Notes: a model not told the origin generated them from the sequence alone. Numbered from the stretch's first letter, positions 1 through 7,692 are shown. The stretch is 24,082 nucleotides of DNA from Bacteroidales bacterium (GCA_004558535.1 SFCP01000026.1:1-24082); one strand, 5' to 3'. Translations and numbers: made by a program.

Positions 1-9
1 GTTATAAAT

Positions 10-48
10 GTTAAAGTTGAGGCTCCGTGGGTCACCCATTTTCCCGGG
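10..48 (+). repeat. Dispersed 39-bp intergenic element, copy 1
   Basis: This stretch aligns with 7693-7730 at roughly 80 % identity with one single-base gap, by eye. Shared blocks are GTTAAAGTTGA at the left and CCCATTTTCC near the right. Neither copy lies in a convincing gene. The second copy sits between two 21-bp arrays; what lies left of this copy is outside the window. Function unknown. Confidence 0.55.
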
Positions 49-132
49 TCGGCACAGCCTAAGAGGACGGTTCTGAACCCTGTCGCCGGCAAAGCCCTCA
101 GCCCCCCCTGCGGCAGCCCCACGAAAGCCTCC

Positions 133-170
133 TAATCGAAAACTCCGTATCATTGACACACAAATTTCGA
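133..170 (+). repeat. Dyad-symmetric element, copy 1 (upstream of ATPase promoter)
   Basis: This 38-bp stretch matches 243-280 at 36 of 38 positions, differing only at 149 and 153. It has outer arms TAATCGAAA and TTTCGAGTA (one mismatch) and an inner dyad GTATCA-T-TGACAC (one mismatch). It lies 110 bp upstream of copy 2, so the ATPase promoter falls between the two. A regulator operator or a recombination site are both possible. Confidence 0.7.
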
Positions 171-234
171 GTAGGAAACCATCACTCAACGCATATAAAA
201 ATCAAATTGGCAGCCTGCTAAAAAAATAAAAGCG

Positions 235-242
235 TACCTTTG
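235..242 (+). promoter_or_regulatory. Bacteroidetes -7 box for the AAA_14 ATPase
   Basis: TACCTTTG fits the TAnnTTTG -7 consensus of the Bacteroidetes primary sigma factor. The nearest upstream TTG (207-209) is 25 nt away, longer than the usual 19-21, so the -33 element is weak. Transcription would start near 249, inside dyad copy 2. Confidence 0.6.
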
Positions 243-283
243 TAATCGAAAACTCCGTGTCAATGACACACAAATTTCGATTA
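243..283 (+). repeat. Dyad-symmetric element, copy 2 (overlaps ATPase transcription start)
   Basis: A 41-bp element with perfect 9-bp outer arms TAATCGAAA / TTTCGATTA (243-251 and 275-283) and a perfect inner dyad GTGTCA-A-TGACAC (257-269), separated by 5-bp asymmetric spacers. It directly abuts the -7 box and ends 3 nt before the chosen ATG. That position suits an autoregulatory operator; as RNA it could also fold over the start region. Confidence 0.75.
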
Positions 284-286
284 GAC

Positions 287-1540
287 ATGATCATAAAACG
301 CGAGAAATACCTACAAGAACTACTTTCGCTGCAAGGGAATGGCCTGATAAAAGTCATCACCGGCATGCGCAGGTGCGGCAAATCGTACCTGCTCTTCGAA
401 ATCTTCGTTTCGCAGCTGATTGAGCAGGGCGTACGCCCGGACCACATCGTGAAAGTGGATTTCGAGGACTACAAGAACAAAGACCTGAGGGACCCCGACC
501 GACTGTATGCCTATGTGGAGAGCTGCATCAAGGACACGGAACAGTACTACCTGCTGCTCGACGAAGTGCAGCTGCTCCACAGTTTCGAGGACGTGCTGAA
601 CGGCTTCCTGCGAAAGCCCAACGTAGACATCTATGTCACGGGCAGCAACGCCCGCTTCCTGTCGAAAGACATCATCACGGAGTTTCGCGGCCGCGGCTAC
701 GAGATAAAGATGTATCCGCTCTGCTTCCGCGAATACATGACCGCCTTTTCCGGATCGCCGCAAGCCGGTCTCAACGAATACATGCTCTACGGAGGACTGC
801 CCCAAATCCTCTCGTTCACGGCCGAGGAGCAGAAAGTAAATTTCCTGAAAAGGCTGTTCGCCGAAACCTACCTCACAGACATCAAGGAGCGCTATGACAT
901 CCGGCGCGACGGCGACCTGGAGGAAATCATCGACATCATAGCCTCGTCCATCGGCGCCCTGACCAATCCGAACAAGCTGTTGAACACATTCCGCAGCGAA
1001 AAGAAATCCACCATTTCCTACGACACGATAAAGGACTACCTGGACTATCTGTGCGACGCCTTTCTCGTGGAAAGGGCCACGCGCTACGACATCAAGGGAA
1101 AGCACTACGTCAATTCCCCCTACAAATATTATTTTACGGACCTGGGACTCCGCAACGCCCGCATCAATTTCCGTCAGTTCGAGAAAAGCCATCTGATGGA
1201 AAACCTCGTCTACAATGAAATGCGGGTGCGCGGCTACAACGTGGACGTGGGAGTCGTCCCCACCGTTCGCACCAACGCCGAGGGCAAACGCCAGCGCGCC
1301 CTGCTGGAAGTGGACTTCGTCTGCAACCTGGGCAGCCGCAGATACTACCTTCAGTCTGCCTACAGGATGGAATCCGCCGAAAAGGTGGAACAGGAAAGCG
1401 CCTCGCTGCTGAAAGTGGACGACAGCTTCAAGAAAATCATCATTGTGGGAGAGGAATGTCCGATTACGAGAAACCAACAGGGCATTACCACCATCGGCAT
1501 CTACGATTTCCTGCTGCGGGAAAACGCTTTGGAACTGTGA
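287..1540 (+). CDS. AAA_14 / DUF4143 family ATPase
   Basis: A 417-residue P-loop ATPase of the large 'ATP-binding protein' family that is abundant and multicopy in Bacteroidetes. Visible motifs are Walker A GMRRCGKS (residues 26-33), Walker B YLLLDEVQ (88-95) and a TGSN sensor-like motif (118-121). The C-terminal DUF4143 half ends in a PD-(D/E)XK-like EVDFV...YYLQ signature. I chose the ATG at 287 because family members begin about 20-25 residues before the P-loop. An in-frame GTG at 257 and ATG at 263 lie inside the upstream dyad and would translate it. The gene stands alone, with its own promoter and duplicated dyad, and appears less GC-rich than the genes that follow. Its biological role is not established; roles in toxin-antitoxin-like or mobile contexts have been suggested for relatives. 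Family assignment is firm, function is not. Confidence 0.88.
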   Translation: MIIKREKYLQELLSLQGNGLIKVITGMRRCGKSYLLFEIFVSQLIEQGVRPDHIVKVDFEDYKNKDLRDPDRLYAYVESCIKDTEQYYLLLDEVQLLHSFEDVLNGFLRKPNVDIYVTGSNARFLSKDIITEFRGRGYEIKMYPLCFREYMTAFSGSPQAGLNEYMLYGGLPQILSFTAEEQKVNFLKRLFAETYLTDIKERYDIRRDGDLEEIIDIIASSIGALTNPNKLLNTFRSEKKSTISYDTIKDYLDYLCDAFLVERATRYDIKGKHYVNSPYKYYFTDLGLRNARINFRQFEKSHLMENLVYNEMRVRGYNVDVGVVPTVRTNAEGKRQRALLEVDFVCNLGSRRYYLQSAYRMESAEKVEQESASLLKVDDSFKKIIIVGEECPITRNQQGITTIGIYDFLLRENALEL

Positions 1541-1644
1541 AACTTCCCGACACGCTTCGCCCTTTCCTACCCAAGGAGTGTCGGCTCCCTGCTAATTTCA
1601 CATTATCCCCCCTGCTACGTCCTGCCTAAACCAAAAAAAAGCCG

Positions 1645-1652
1645 TACCTTTG
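1645..1652 (+). promoter_or_regulatory. -7 box for the sulfate activation operon
   Basis: TACCTTTG matches TAnnTTTG and is identical to the ATPase box at 235-242, also preceded by an A-rich tract and GCCG/AGCG. No clear TTTG at -33 is visible. Transcription would start near 1659, giving a leader of about 63 nt before cysQ. Confidence 0.6.
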
Positions 1653-1664
1653 CACGGAAAAAGC

Positions 1665-1688
1665 GCCGAGGGCATCCGATGCCTCGGC
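1665..1688 (+). promoter_or_regulatory. Hairpin in the cysQ leader
   Basis: GCCGAG(G)GCATC pairs with GATGCCTCGGC, an 11-bp stem with one bulged G and a very short loop. It begins a few bases after the predicted transcription start. There is no U-run after it, so it is not a classical terminator; a 5'-end stabiliser or protein site is more likely. It should form; its role is inferred. Confidence 0.5.
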
Positions 1689-1721
1689 TTCACTATTTAC
1701 GTTACAGCAAGCACTATATAT

Positions 1722-2570
1722 ATGAGACCCAACAACGAACTCCTGCGTCAAGTCATCGATGCAGCCATTGCCGCCGGCCGTGAAATCATGGCCGTCTACG
1801 ACGATCCTGCATTTGATACGCAGGTAGCCTATAAGTCCGACCACTCGCCCGTCACCATTGCCGACCGCCGCGCCCACGACTGCATCGCCACTGCGCTGGC
1901 CGTACCGTCGACGGGCAGCACCGACATATTCCCGCTGATGAGCGAGGAGGGCAGCCAGGCTCCCTACGACGAGCGCGCCGCCACCAGCACCTACTGGCTG
2001 GTGGACCCGCTGGACGGCACGAAGGAATTCCTGAAACGCAACGGCGAATTTACCGTCAACATCGCCCTCATCGACAACGGGAAGCCCATCCTCGGCGTGG
2101 TCTACGTGCCCGCCACCCGCGTGATTTACTTTGCCGGCAAAGGCCTGGGCGCCTTCAAGGGGGAAATCGATGCCGAGGAGAACTTCCGCGACCGCCCCAC
2201 CCGCATGCCCATCACCGAAGCCAAGCGCAATCGGCCCTACACCGTGATGACATCGCGCTCACACCTGTCGGCCGAAACGGCTACCTACATCGAGGCCGTC
2301 AAAGCGGCACATCCCGACGCCGTCACCATACAGTCGGGCAGCTCGCTCAAGATCTGCCTCGTGGCCGAGGGCCTGGCCGACGAATATCCGCGCCTGGGCC
2401 CCACGATGGAGTGGGACACCGCCGCAGCCCACGCCGTGCTGCGCGAGGCCAACGGCGACCTGGTGGACCACGAAAACGGAGAGACACTGAAATACAACAA
2501 GGCGGACCTGCACAACCCTTGGTTTATCGCCCGCATCAACGATTTTCCGGCCAAGCTGATGGGCTTCTGA
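1722..2570 (+). CDS. cysQ: 3'(2'),5'-bisphosphate nucleotidase CysQ
   Basis: A 282-residue inositol-monophosphatase-fold enzyme. It hydrolyses PAP, the by-product of PAPS-dependent sulfotransfer, to AMP and phosphate in the cytoplasm. The sequence shows the family's metal-binding motifs: SPVTIAD (42-48), SEE (74-76), DPLDGTKEF (95-103) and WDTAA (231-235), with QSGSSLK before the last. Length is slightly above the E. coli enzyme and usual for Bacteroidetes. The frame is open upstream to a TTG at 1650, but that lies in the promoter, so the ATG at 1722 is used. It is the first gene of a five-gene operon, with 34 nt to the transporter. Placing it with cysCDN fits clearance of PAP made by sulfotransferases such as the one at 18294-19400. 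Confidence 0.95.
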   Translation: MRPNNELLRQVIDAAIAAGREIMAVYDDPAFDTQVAYKSDHSPVTIADRRAHDCIATALAVPSTGSTDIFPLMSEEGSQAPYDERAATSTYWLVDPLDGTKEFLKRNGEFTVNIALIDNGKPILGVVYVPATRVIYFAGKGLGAFKGEIDAEENFRDRPTRMPITEAKRNRPYTVMTSRSHLSAETATYIEAVKAAHPDAVTIQSGSSLKICLVAEGLADEYPRLGPTMEWDTAAAHAVLREANGDLVDHENGETLKYNKADLHNPWFIARINDFPAKLMGF

Positions 2571-2604
2571 TGCCGCCGGGCCCCACTTATCCACACCTTT
2601 CCCC

Positions 2605-4173
2605 ATGGCACTCTTTGTCACCATCGTCCTGATCCTGCTGCTCATCGCCCTGATCAAGGAAGCACTGCGCCCCGGCATCGTCCTGTTCTCGGGTGCGGTA
2701 ATCTTCCTGTGCGCCGGCATACTCAGCCCGCGCGAGGTCATCGACGGCTTCTCGAACAAGGGCATGATCACCGTCGCCCTGCTGTTCCTGGTGAGCGAGG
2801 GCGTGCGCCGGTCGGGACTGCTGGAAAAGCTGCTGGGCACCCTGCTGCCCAAAGTGGGATGCAGCGTGCGCCGGGTGCAGTTGCGCATGATGCCCATCGT
2901 CTCCTTTATCTCCGCCTTCCTCAACAATACCCCCGTAGTCGTCATCTTCGCCCCCATGATCAAGCGCTGGGCGGAATCGAAAAAGGTCTCGGCCACAAAA
3001 CTGCTCATCCCGCTGTCCTTTGCCACCATCCTGGGCGGCATGTGCACCCTCATCGGCACGTCCACCAACCTGGTGGTCCACGGCATGGCGCTGGACGCTG
3101 CACAGGCCAACCCCGACAGCGGACTGCGCGGCCTCAGCATGTTTGAGCTGGGGCAGGTGGGCCTCATCATTGCCGTAGTCGGCACGGCCTACATCCTGCT
3201 CTTTTCCAAGTTTCTGCTGCCCGAACGCCGCGAGGAGCGCCACGAGACGTCCGAGGAGGAAGCCGGCGGTTCGAAACTCTTCCGCGTGGAGGTCGTGCTC
3301 GGCGCCCGCTTCCCCGCCATCAACCGCCGTGTGCGCGACTTCGACTTCAAGGAAAAATACGGAGCCACCCTGCTGGAACTGCGCCGCGGCGGCCAGACAT
3401 TCCTCATGCACGACATGCGCAAAGTCTACTTCCGCGACGGCGACACACTGGTCCTGCTGGCCGATGATGCCTTTATGAAGAACTGGGGCGACTCCTCGTT
3501 CTTCCTGATGGTGGCCGACACGCGACAGAAGGAGCCTGTGATGGGCCGCCGCAAGCAGTGGTTCACCATCATCCTGCTGGCACTGATGATTTTCGGCGCT
3601 GCAGTGGGCGAGCTGCCGCAGATGCAGGGCATCGTGCCGGGGATGAAGTTTGACATGTTCTTCTTCGTCTGCGTCGTGACGGTCATCATGGCGTGGGCCG
3701 GCATCTTCCCGGCGCGCAAATACACGAAATTCATTTCCTGGGACATCCTGGTGACAATTGCCTCGGCCTTTGCCATCAGCAAAGCCATGCAAAATTCGGG
3801 CATGGCCGATGCCGTGGCCGCCTGGGCCGTGGGACTGAGCAACGAACACGGCGCCTACGTGCTCCTGGCCGTGGTATTCTTCATCACCAGCCTCTTCACC
3901 GAGCTGATGACCAACAACGCTGCCGCCGCACTGGCCTTTCCCATCTCGCTGTCCATAGCCGAACATCTGCACGTCAGTCCCATGCCCTTCATCGTGAGCA
4001 TCTGCATCGCCGCAAGTGCCAGCTTCTGCACACCCATCGGCTACCAGACCAACCTGATCGTGCAGGGCGTGGGCAACTACCGCTTCTCGGACTTCATCAA
4101 AATAGGACTCCCGCTCAACCTCATCGTCATGACGCTGAGCGTATGGCTCATCCCGATGTTCTGGCCATTCTAA
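2605..4173 (+). CDS. SLC13/DASS-family transporter with one RCK_C domain, probable sulfate importer
   Basis: A 522-residue polytopic membrane protein of the divalent anion:sodium symporter family. The first half carries the SLC13 signature NNTPVVVIFAP (107-117) and GTSTNLVV (151-158); the second half carries the matching NNAAAALAFP and TPIGYQTN (about 475-482). A soluble insert at about 225-292 (FRVEVVLGARFPAINRRV ... YFRDGDTLVLLA) is a TrkA-C/RCK_C regulatory domain. Many relatives have two such domains, so one is a short form. The start ATG at 2605 lies 34 nt after cysQ, and cysC follows 19 nt downstream. Operon context between cysQ and cysC makes sulfate the most likely substrate; dicarboxylates cannot be excluded from sequence. 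Confidence 0.88.
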   Translation: MALFVTIVLILLLIALIKEALRPGIVLFSGAVIFLCAGILSPREVIDGFSNKGMITVALLFLVSEGVRRSGLLEKLLGTLLPKVGCSVRRVQLRMMPIVSFISAFLNNTPVVVIFAPMIKRWAESKKVSATKLLIPLSFATILGGMCTLIGTSTNLVVHGMALDAAQANPDSGLRGLSMFELGQVGLIIAVVGTAYILLFSKFLLPERREERHETSEEEAGGSKLFRVEVVLGARFPAINRRVRDFDFKEKYGATLLELRRGGQTFLMHDMRKVYFRDGDTLVLLADDAFMKNWGDSSFFLMVADTRQKEPVMGRRKQWFTIILLALMIFGAAVGELPQMQGIVPGMKFDMFFFVCVVTVIMAWAGIFPARKYTKFISWDILVTIASAFAISKAMQNSGMADAVAAWAVGLSNEHGAYVLLAVVFFITSLFTELMTNNAAAALAFPISLSIAEHLHVSPMPFIVSICIAASASFCTPIGYQTNLIVQGVGNYRFSDFIKIGLPLNLIVMTLSVWLIPMFWPF

Positions 4174-4192
4174 GAAAAGCAATTTCCTCCCT

Positions 4193-4774
4193 ATGTCACA
4201 CATCTATCCCATATTCGACAAGATGCTCAGCCGCACCGACAAGGAGCAACTCCTGGGTCAGCGCGGCGTGATGCTTTGGTTTACCGGACTGAGCGGCTCG
4301 GGCAAGAGCACCGTGGCCATTGCGCTCGAGCGCGAACTGCACCGCCGCGGCCGCCTGTGCCGCCTGCTCGATGGCGACAACATCCGCGCCGGCATCAACG
4401 CCAACCTGGGCTTCAGCGCCGAGGACCGCCGCGAAAACATCCGCCGCATAGCCGAAGTGGCCAAACTCTTCGTGGACACCGGCATCATCACTATCGCCGC
4501 CTTTATCAGTCCCACCGAGGAAATGCGCAGCATGGCCGCAGAAATCATCGGTCCGGAGGACTTCAAGGAAGTCTACATCTCCACCCCCATCGAGGAGTGC
4601 GAGCGACGCGACGTCAAGGGACTTTACGCCAAAGCCCGACGCGGCGAAATCCCCAACTTCACCGGCATCTCCGCCCCCTTTGAAGCACCGAAGCATCCGG
4701 CACTCAGCCTCGACACCTCGCGACTCAGCCTCGAGGAGAGCGTGGCACAGCTGCTCCGACTGCTGCAAATCTGA
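4193..4774 (+). CDS. cysC: Adenylyl-sulfate kinase
   Basis: A 193-residue APS kinase that phosphorylates adenosine 5'-phosphosulfate at the 3' position to make PAPS. Walker A is GLSGSGKST (32-40), followed by the APS-kinase motifs LLDGDNIRAGINANLGFS, EDRRENIRR and AAFISP. The C-terminal portion has the usual GLYAKARRGEIPNFTGI stretch and substrate loop. Length is normal for a stand-alone CysC; it is not fused to CysN as in some bacteria. It sits 19 nt after the transporter and 44 nt before cysD, in one operon. Confidence 0.96.
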   Translation: MSHIYPIFDKMLSRTDKEQLLGQRGVMLWFTGLSGSGKSTVAIALERELHRRGRLCRLLDGDNIRAGINANLGFSAEDRRENIRRIAEVAKLFVDTGIITIAAFISPTEEMRSMAAEIIGPEDFKEVYISTPIEECERRDVKGLYAKARRGEIPNFTGISAPFEAPKHPALSLDTSRLSLEESVAQLLRLLQI

Positions 4775-4818
4775 CACCGGAAAGCCGACAGACAGAAATC
4801 ACAAAACCCTACGAAAAT

Positions 4819-5730
4819 ATGATTGAGAACTACCATCTCAGCCACCTCAAGGAATTGGAAGCAGAGTCCATCTACATCATTCGCGAAGTGGCCGCGGAAT
4901 TTGAAAACCCCGTCATGCTCTACAGCATCGGCAAGGATTCCAGCGTCATGGTGCGGCTGGCCGAAAAAGCCTTTGCACCCGGAAAAGTCCCCTTCCCACT
5001 CATGCATATCGACTCGAAGTGGAAATTCAAGGAAATGATTACCTTTCGCGACAACTACGCCCGCCAGCACGGCTGGGACCTGATCGTGGAGAGCAATATG
5101 GAGGCTTTTCGCGCCGGAGTAGGACCTTTCACCCACGGTTCCAAGGTCCACACGGACCTGATGAAGACCAAGGCACTGCTCGACGCCCTCGACAAGCATA
5201 AATTCGACGCTGCATTCGGCGGCGCACGCCGCGACGAGGAAAAAAGCCGCGCCAAGGAACGCATCTTCTCCTTCCGCGACCAATTCCACCAATGGGATCC
5301 GAAAAACCAGCGGCCCGAACTGTGGGACATCTACAACGCCCGCATCCACAAGGGCGAGAGCATCCGCGTCTTCCCCCTGAGCAACTGGACCGAACTGGAC
5401 ATCTGGCAGTACATCCGCCTGGAGAACATCCCCATCGTGCCCCTCTACTTTGCCAAGGAACGCCCCGTCATCAACCTGGACGGCCAGCTCATCATGCCCG
5501 ACGACGACCGACTGCCCGCCGAGTACCGCGACAAAATCGAAATGAAGAAGATACGCTTCCGCACACTGGGCTGCTGGCCCCTCACCGGCGCCATAGAAAG
5601 CGAAGCCGACACCATCGAAAAAATCGTGGAGGAGATGATGACCACCACCAAGAGCGAACGCACCACACGCGTCATAGATTTCGACCAGGAAGCCTCGATG
5701 GAGCAGAAAAAACGCGAGGGATACTTCTAA
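4819..5730 (+). CDS. cysD: Sulfate adenylyltransferase subunit 2
   Basis: A 303-residue small subunit of ATP sulfurylase, which with CysN makes APS from ATP and sulfate. It has the PAPS-reductase/PP-loop motif YSIGKDSSVM (35-44), the CysD-specific variant of SGGKDS. It also has HIDSKWKFKEM, FGGARRDEEKSRAKER and the C-terminal LGCWPLTGAIESEA and REGYF ending. It is full length. A 120-nt gap containing a short 7-bp repeat tract separates it from cysN. Confidence 0.97.
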   Translation: MIENYHLSHLKELEAESIYIIREVAAEFENPVMLYSIGKDSSVMVRLAEKAFAPGKVPFPLMHIDSKWKFKEMITFRDNYARQHGWDLIVESNMEAFRAGVGPFTHGSKVHTDLMKTKALLDALDKHKFDAAFGGARRDEEKSRAKERIFSFRDQFHQWDPKNQRPELWDIYNARIHKGESIRVFPLSNWTELDIWQYIRLENIPIVPLYFAKERPVINLDGQLIMPDDDRLPAEYRDKIEMKKIRFRTLGCWPLTGAIESEADTIEKIVEEMMTTTKSERTTRVIDFDQEASMEQKKREGYF

Positions 5731-5813
5731 TGCCGGCTCCCGAAAAAAGCACATCCCTACGCCCGATGCGCACCAACCGGAAGCCTGCCCTCCATAAACA
5801 CCTGCCGGAAGGC

Positions 5814-5847
5814 AATTCCTAACTCCTAACTCCTAATTTCCAACTTC
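5814..5847 (+). repeat. 7-bp tandem repeat tract before cysN
   Basis: Five near-identical 7-bp units of the type AATTCCT / AACTCCT / AATTTCC end 4 nt before the cysN start. A very similar tract (23401-23440) precedes tcdA. The tracts are pyrimidine-rich on the plus strand and carry no obvious ribosome binding site. Likely slippage-generated intergenic filler; a role in cysN translation is possible but unproven. Confidence 0.6.
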
Positions 5848-5850
5848 AAT

Positions 5851-7344
5851 ATGACCATCCAGGACAATCCCAACGGCGAACAAGCCTTTGACAATAAGAA
5901 AATGTCCATCGAGGAATACCTTGACCAGGACGAAAAAAAGGACCTGCTGCGCTTTCTGACCGCAGGGTCCGTAGATGACGGCAAGTCCACCCTGATCGGC
6001 CGACTCCTCTTCGACTCTAAAAAGCTCTACGAGGACCAGCTCTCCGCCTTGGAGCGCGACTCGCAGCGCGTGGGCAACGCCGGTGCCGGCCACATAGACT
6101 ACGCACTGCTGCTCGACGGACTCAAGGCCGAGCGCGAGCAGGGCATCACCATCGACGTGGCCTACCGCTACTTCTCGACCAACAAACGAAAATTCATCAT
6201 CGCCGACACGCCGGGACACGAGCAGTATACGCGCAACATGATCACCGGCGGCTCGACGGCCAACCTCGCCATCATCCTGGTCGACGCACGTACGGGCGTC
6301 ATCACCCAGACCCGTCGCCACACCTTCCTGTGTGCGCTCCTCGGCATCAAGCATATTGTGCTCGCTGTCAACAAAATGGACCTCACAGGCTTCTCGCAGG
6401 AAATCTTCGACCGCATCACGGCCGACTACCACGCCTTCCTGGAGCAGCTGCCCGCCGAAAACAGCTCGCTCTCCATCCCCGACGTGAAGTGCTTCCCCCT
6501 CTCGGCGCTCGAGGGCGACAACGTGGTCGAAAAGTCGGACCGCACGCCGTGGTACGACGGCCCCGCACTGCTCGAATACCTCGAGACGGTGGAAATCAGC
6601 GAGGACCACAACATGACCGACTTCCGCTTCCCCGTGCAGTACGTGCTGCGTCCGAATCTGGACTTCCGCGGATTTTCGGGCAAAGTGGCTTCGGGCATCA
6701 TCCACTGCGGTGACGAAGTGATGGCCCTGCCCTCGGGCAAGAAGAGCCGCGTCAAGAGTATCGTCACCTACGACGGCAACCTGGACTACGCCTTTCCCCC
6801 GCAGAGCGTCACCCTGCAACTCGAAGACGAAATCGACATCTCGCGCGGCGAAATGCTCGTACGCCCCGACAACCAGCCCCATGTGGGCCGCCAATTCGAG
6901 ACCATGCTCGTATGGATGGACGAAGAGCCGATGGACATGAGCAAGTCCTTCTACCTGAAGCACACCACCAACACGACCCGCTGCCGACTGGACCACATCA
7001 AGCACAAGGTCAACGTGAACACCATGGAGCGCAGCGAGACGGACCACCTCGTGCTCAACGAAATCGGGCAGGCCGTCATCGTCACAAGCAAGGAACTCTT
7101 CTTCGATGCCTACCATCGCAACAAGGCCACAGGTGCTTTCGTCCTCATAGACCCCATCACAAACAACACCTCGGCCGTAGGCATGATTCTGGCGCCCGTG
7201 GCCGACGAAGCCCTGCACACCTCGGCCGCACTGCCCACCATTGACCTCGGCCGCCTCGGCATCGCACCCGAACACCGCGACGCCGTGCGCCGTGCCTTCC
7301 GCGAACTGGAGCGACAGGGCATCGCCGTCAACCTGGTGGAATAA
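5851..7344 (+). CDS. cysN: Sulfate adenylyltransferase subunit 1 (GTPase)
   Basis: A 497-residue EF-Tu-like GTPase that drives APS synthesis by CysD. G1 is GSVDDGKST (39-47), G3 is DTPGHEQYTRNM, and G4 is NKMDL. The switch region GITIDVAYRYFST is typical of CysN. EF-Tu domains 2 and 3 follow in the C-terminal half, with SRGEMLV in domain 2. There is no fused APS kinase, in line with a separate cysC. This is the last recognised gene of the cys operon. Unlike some Bacteroides clusters no sulfotransferase gene follows directly; the next 0.9 kb is repeat-rich and without a convincing gene. Confidence 0.97.
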   Translation: MTIQDNPNGEQAFDNKKMSIEEYLDQDEKKDLLRFLTAGSVDDGKSTLIGRLLFDSKKLYEDQLSALERDSQRVGNAGAGHIDYALLLDGLKAEREQGITIDVAYRYFSTNKRKFIIADTPGHEQYTRNMITGGSTANLAIILVDARTGVITQTRRHTFLCALLGIKHIVLAVNKMDLTGFSQEIFDRITADYHAFLEQLPAENSSLSIPDVKCFPLSALEGDNVVEKSDRTPWYDGPALLEYLETVEISEDHNMTDFRFPVQYVLRPNLDFRGFSGKVASGIIHCGDEVMALPSGKKSRVKSIVTYDGNLDYAFPPQSVTLQLEDEIDISRGEMLVRPDNQPHVGRQFETMLVWMDEEPMDMSKSFYLKHTTNTTRCRLDHIKHKVNVNTMERSETDHLVLNEIGQAVIVTSKELFFDAYHRNKATGAFVLIDPITNNTSAVGMILAPVADEALHTSAALPTIDLGRLGIAPEHRDAVRRAFRELERQGIAVNLVE

Positions 7345-7425
7345 GCCGAAGCACACCGCCGGACGGCCACCCTCTTCGGACAAGGTGGTCGCCGCGGACG
7401 AAATGTTAAACGGCAATTGGGCCGA

Positions 7426-7457
7426 TTTGCTTTTCGCCCGAAAATGTAGTATATTTG
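7426..7457 (+). promoter_or_regulatory. Near-consensus Bacteroidetes promoter (TTTG-N20-TATATTTG)
   Basis: TTTG at 7426-7429 and TATATTTG at 7450-7457 are separated by 20 nt, matching both elements and spacing of the primary-sigma promoter. It is the best promoter in the window, yet no gene begins within 700 bp. It points straight into the hairpin at 7466-7505. Confidence 0.75.
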
Positions 7458-7463
7458 CATGAG

Positions 7464-7512
7464 CAAGACCGAGGACTTCCCGCCAACCCGGGACTTCCTC
7501 GGTCTCCTTTTA
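7464..7512 (+). ncRNA. Candidate short RNA: promoter-proximal terminator-like hairpin
   Basis: The predicted transcript starts near 7464 and at once enters a perfect 10-bp stem, AGACCGAGGA (7466-7475) with TCCTCGGTCT (7496-7505). A 20-nt apical region may itself pair through CCCG/CGGG, and CCTTTTA follows. A strong promoter followed within 2-3 nt by a terminator-like stem predicts an RNA of about 45-50 nt. It could instead be an attenuator for a longer transcript, or serve as the cys operon terminator. No known RNA family is recognised. Confidence 0.45.
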
Positions 7513-7550
7513 CCCCGACTGGCCGAACACAAGGCCCGGAGAGGGGGCAA

Positions 7551-7655
7551 CTACCTGCCGGATAGTTTTTTCCAAGTGCCTTGTAGTTTTTTCTAAGTGC
7601 TTTGTAGTTTTTTCTACCTGCCGGATTGTTTTTTCTAAGTGCTTTGTAGTTTCGC
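7551..7655 (-). repeat. AT-rich 21-bp tandem array, locus A (five units)
   Basis: Five exact 21-bp units begin at 7551, 7572, 7593, 7614 and 7635. Read on the minus strand each unit is a run of six A followed by CTACAAAGCACTTAG (type B; units 2, 3 and 5) or CTATCCGGCAGGTAG (type A; units 1 and 4), with small changes. The type B sequence recurs at 17102-17186 and 23235-23376. Period 21 equals two DNA turns, so the A-tracts are helically phased. The minus-strand frame reads as heptads KTTKHLE / KTIRQVE without a stop, but no credible start exists. Confidence 0.85.
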
Positions 7656-7692
7656 CGAAGCAGCCGGCGGACTGTTTCCGAAGGTTAAATAC

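Noticed and set aside
1547..1584. Terminator after the ATPase gene (CCGACAC/GTGTCGG)
   Set aside because: The stem is only 7 bp with a 24-nt loop and no T-run follows, so support is too weak.
2587..4203. 538-residue minus-strand open frame opposite the SLC13 transporter
   Set aside because: Composition is low-complexity (H, E, D, Q rich), with no motif; the plus-strand transporter explains the sequence fully.
5833..7416. 527-residue minus-strand open frame opposite cysN
   Set aside because: It is antisense to a textbook CysN with all G motifs, and no domain is visible in the translation.
7551..7655. CRISPR array
   Set aside because: Units are contiguous 21-mers without unique spacers, and no cas genes are present.
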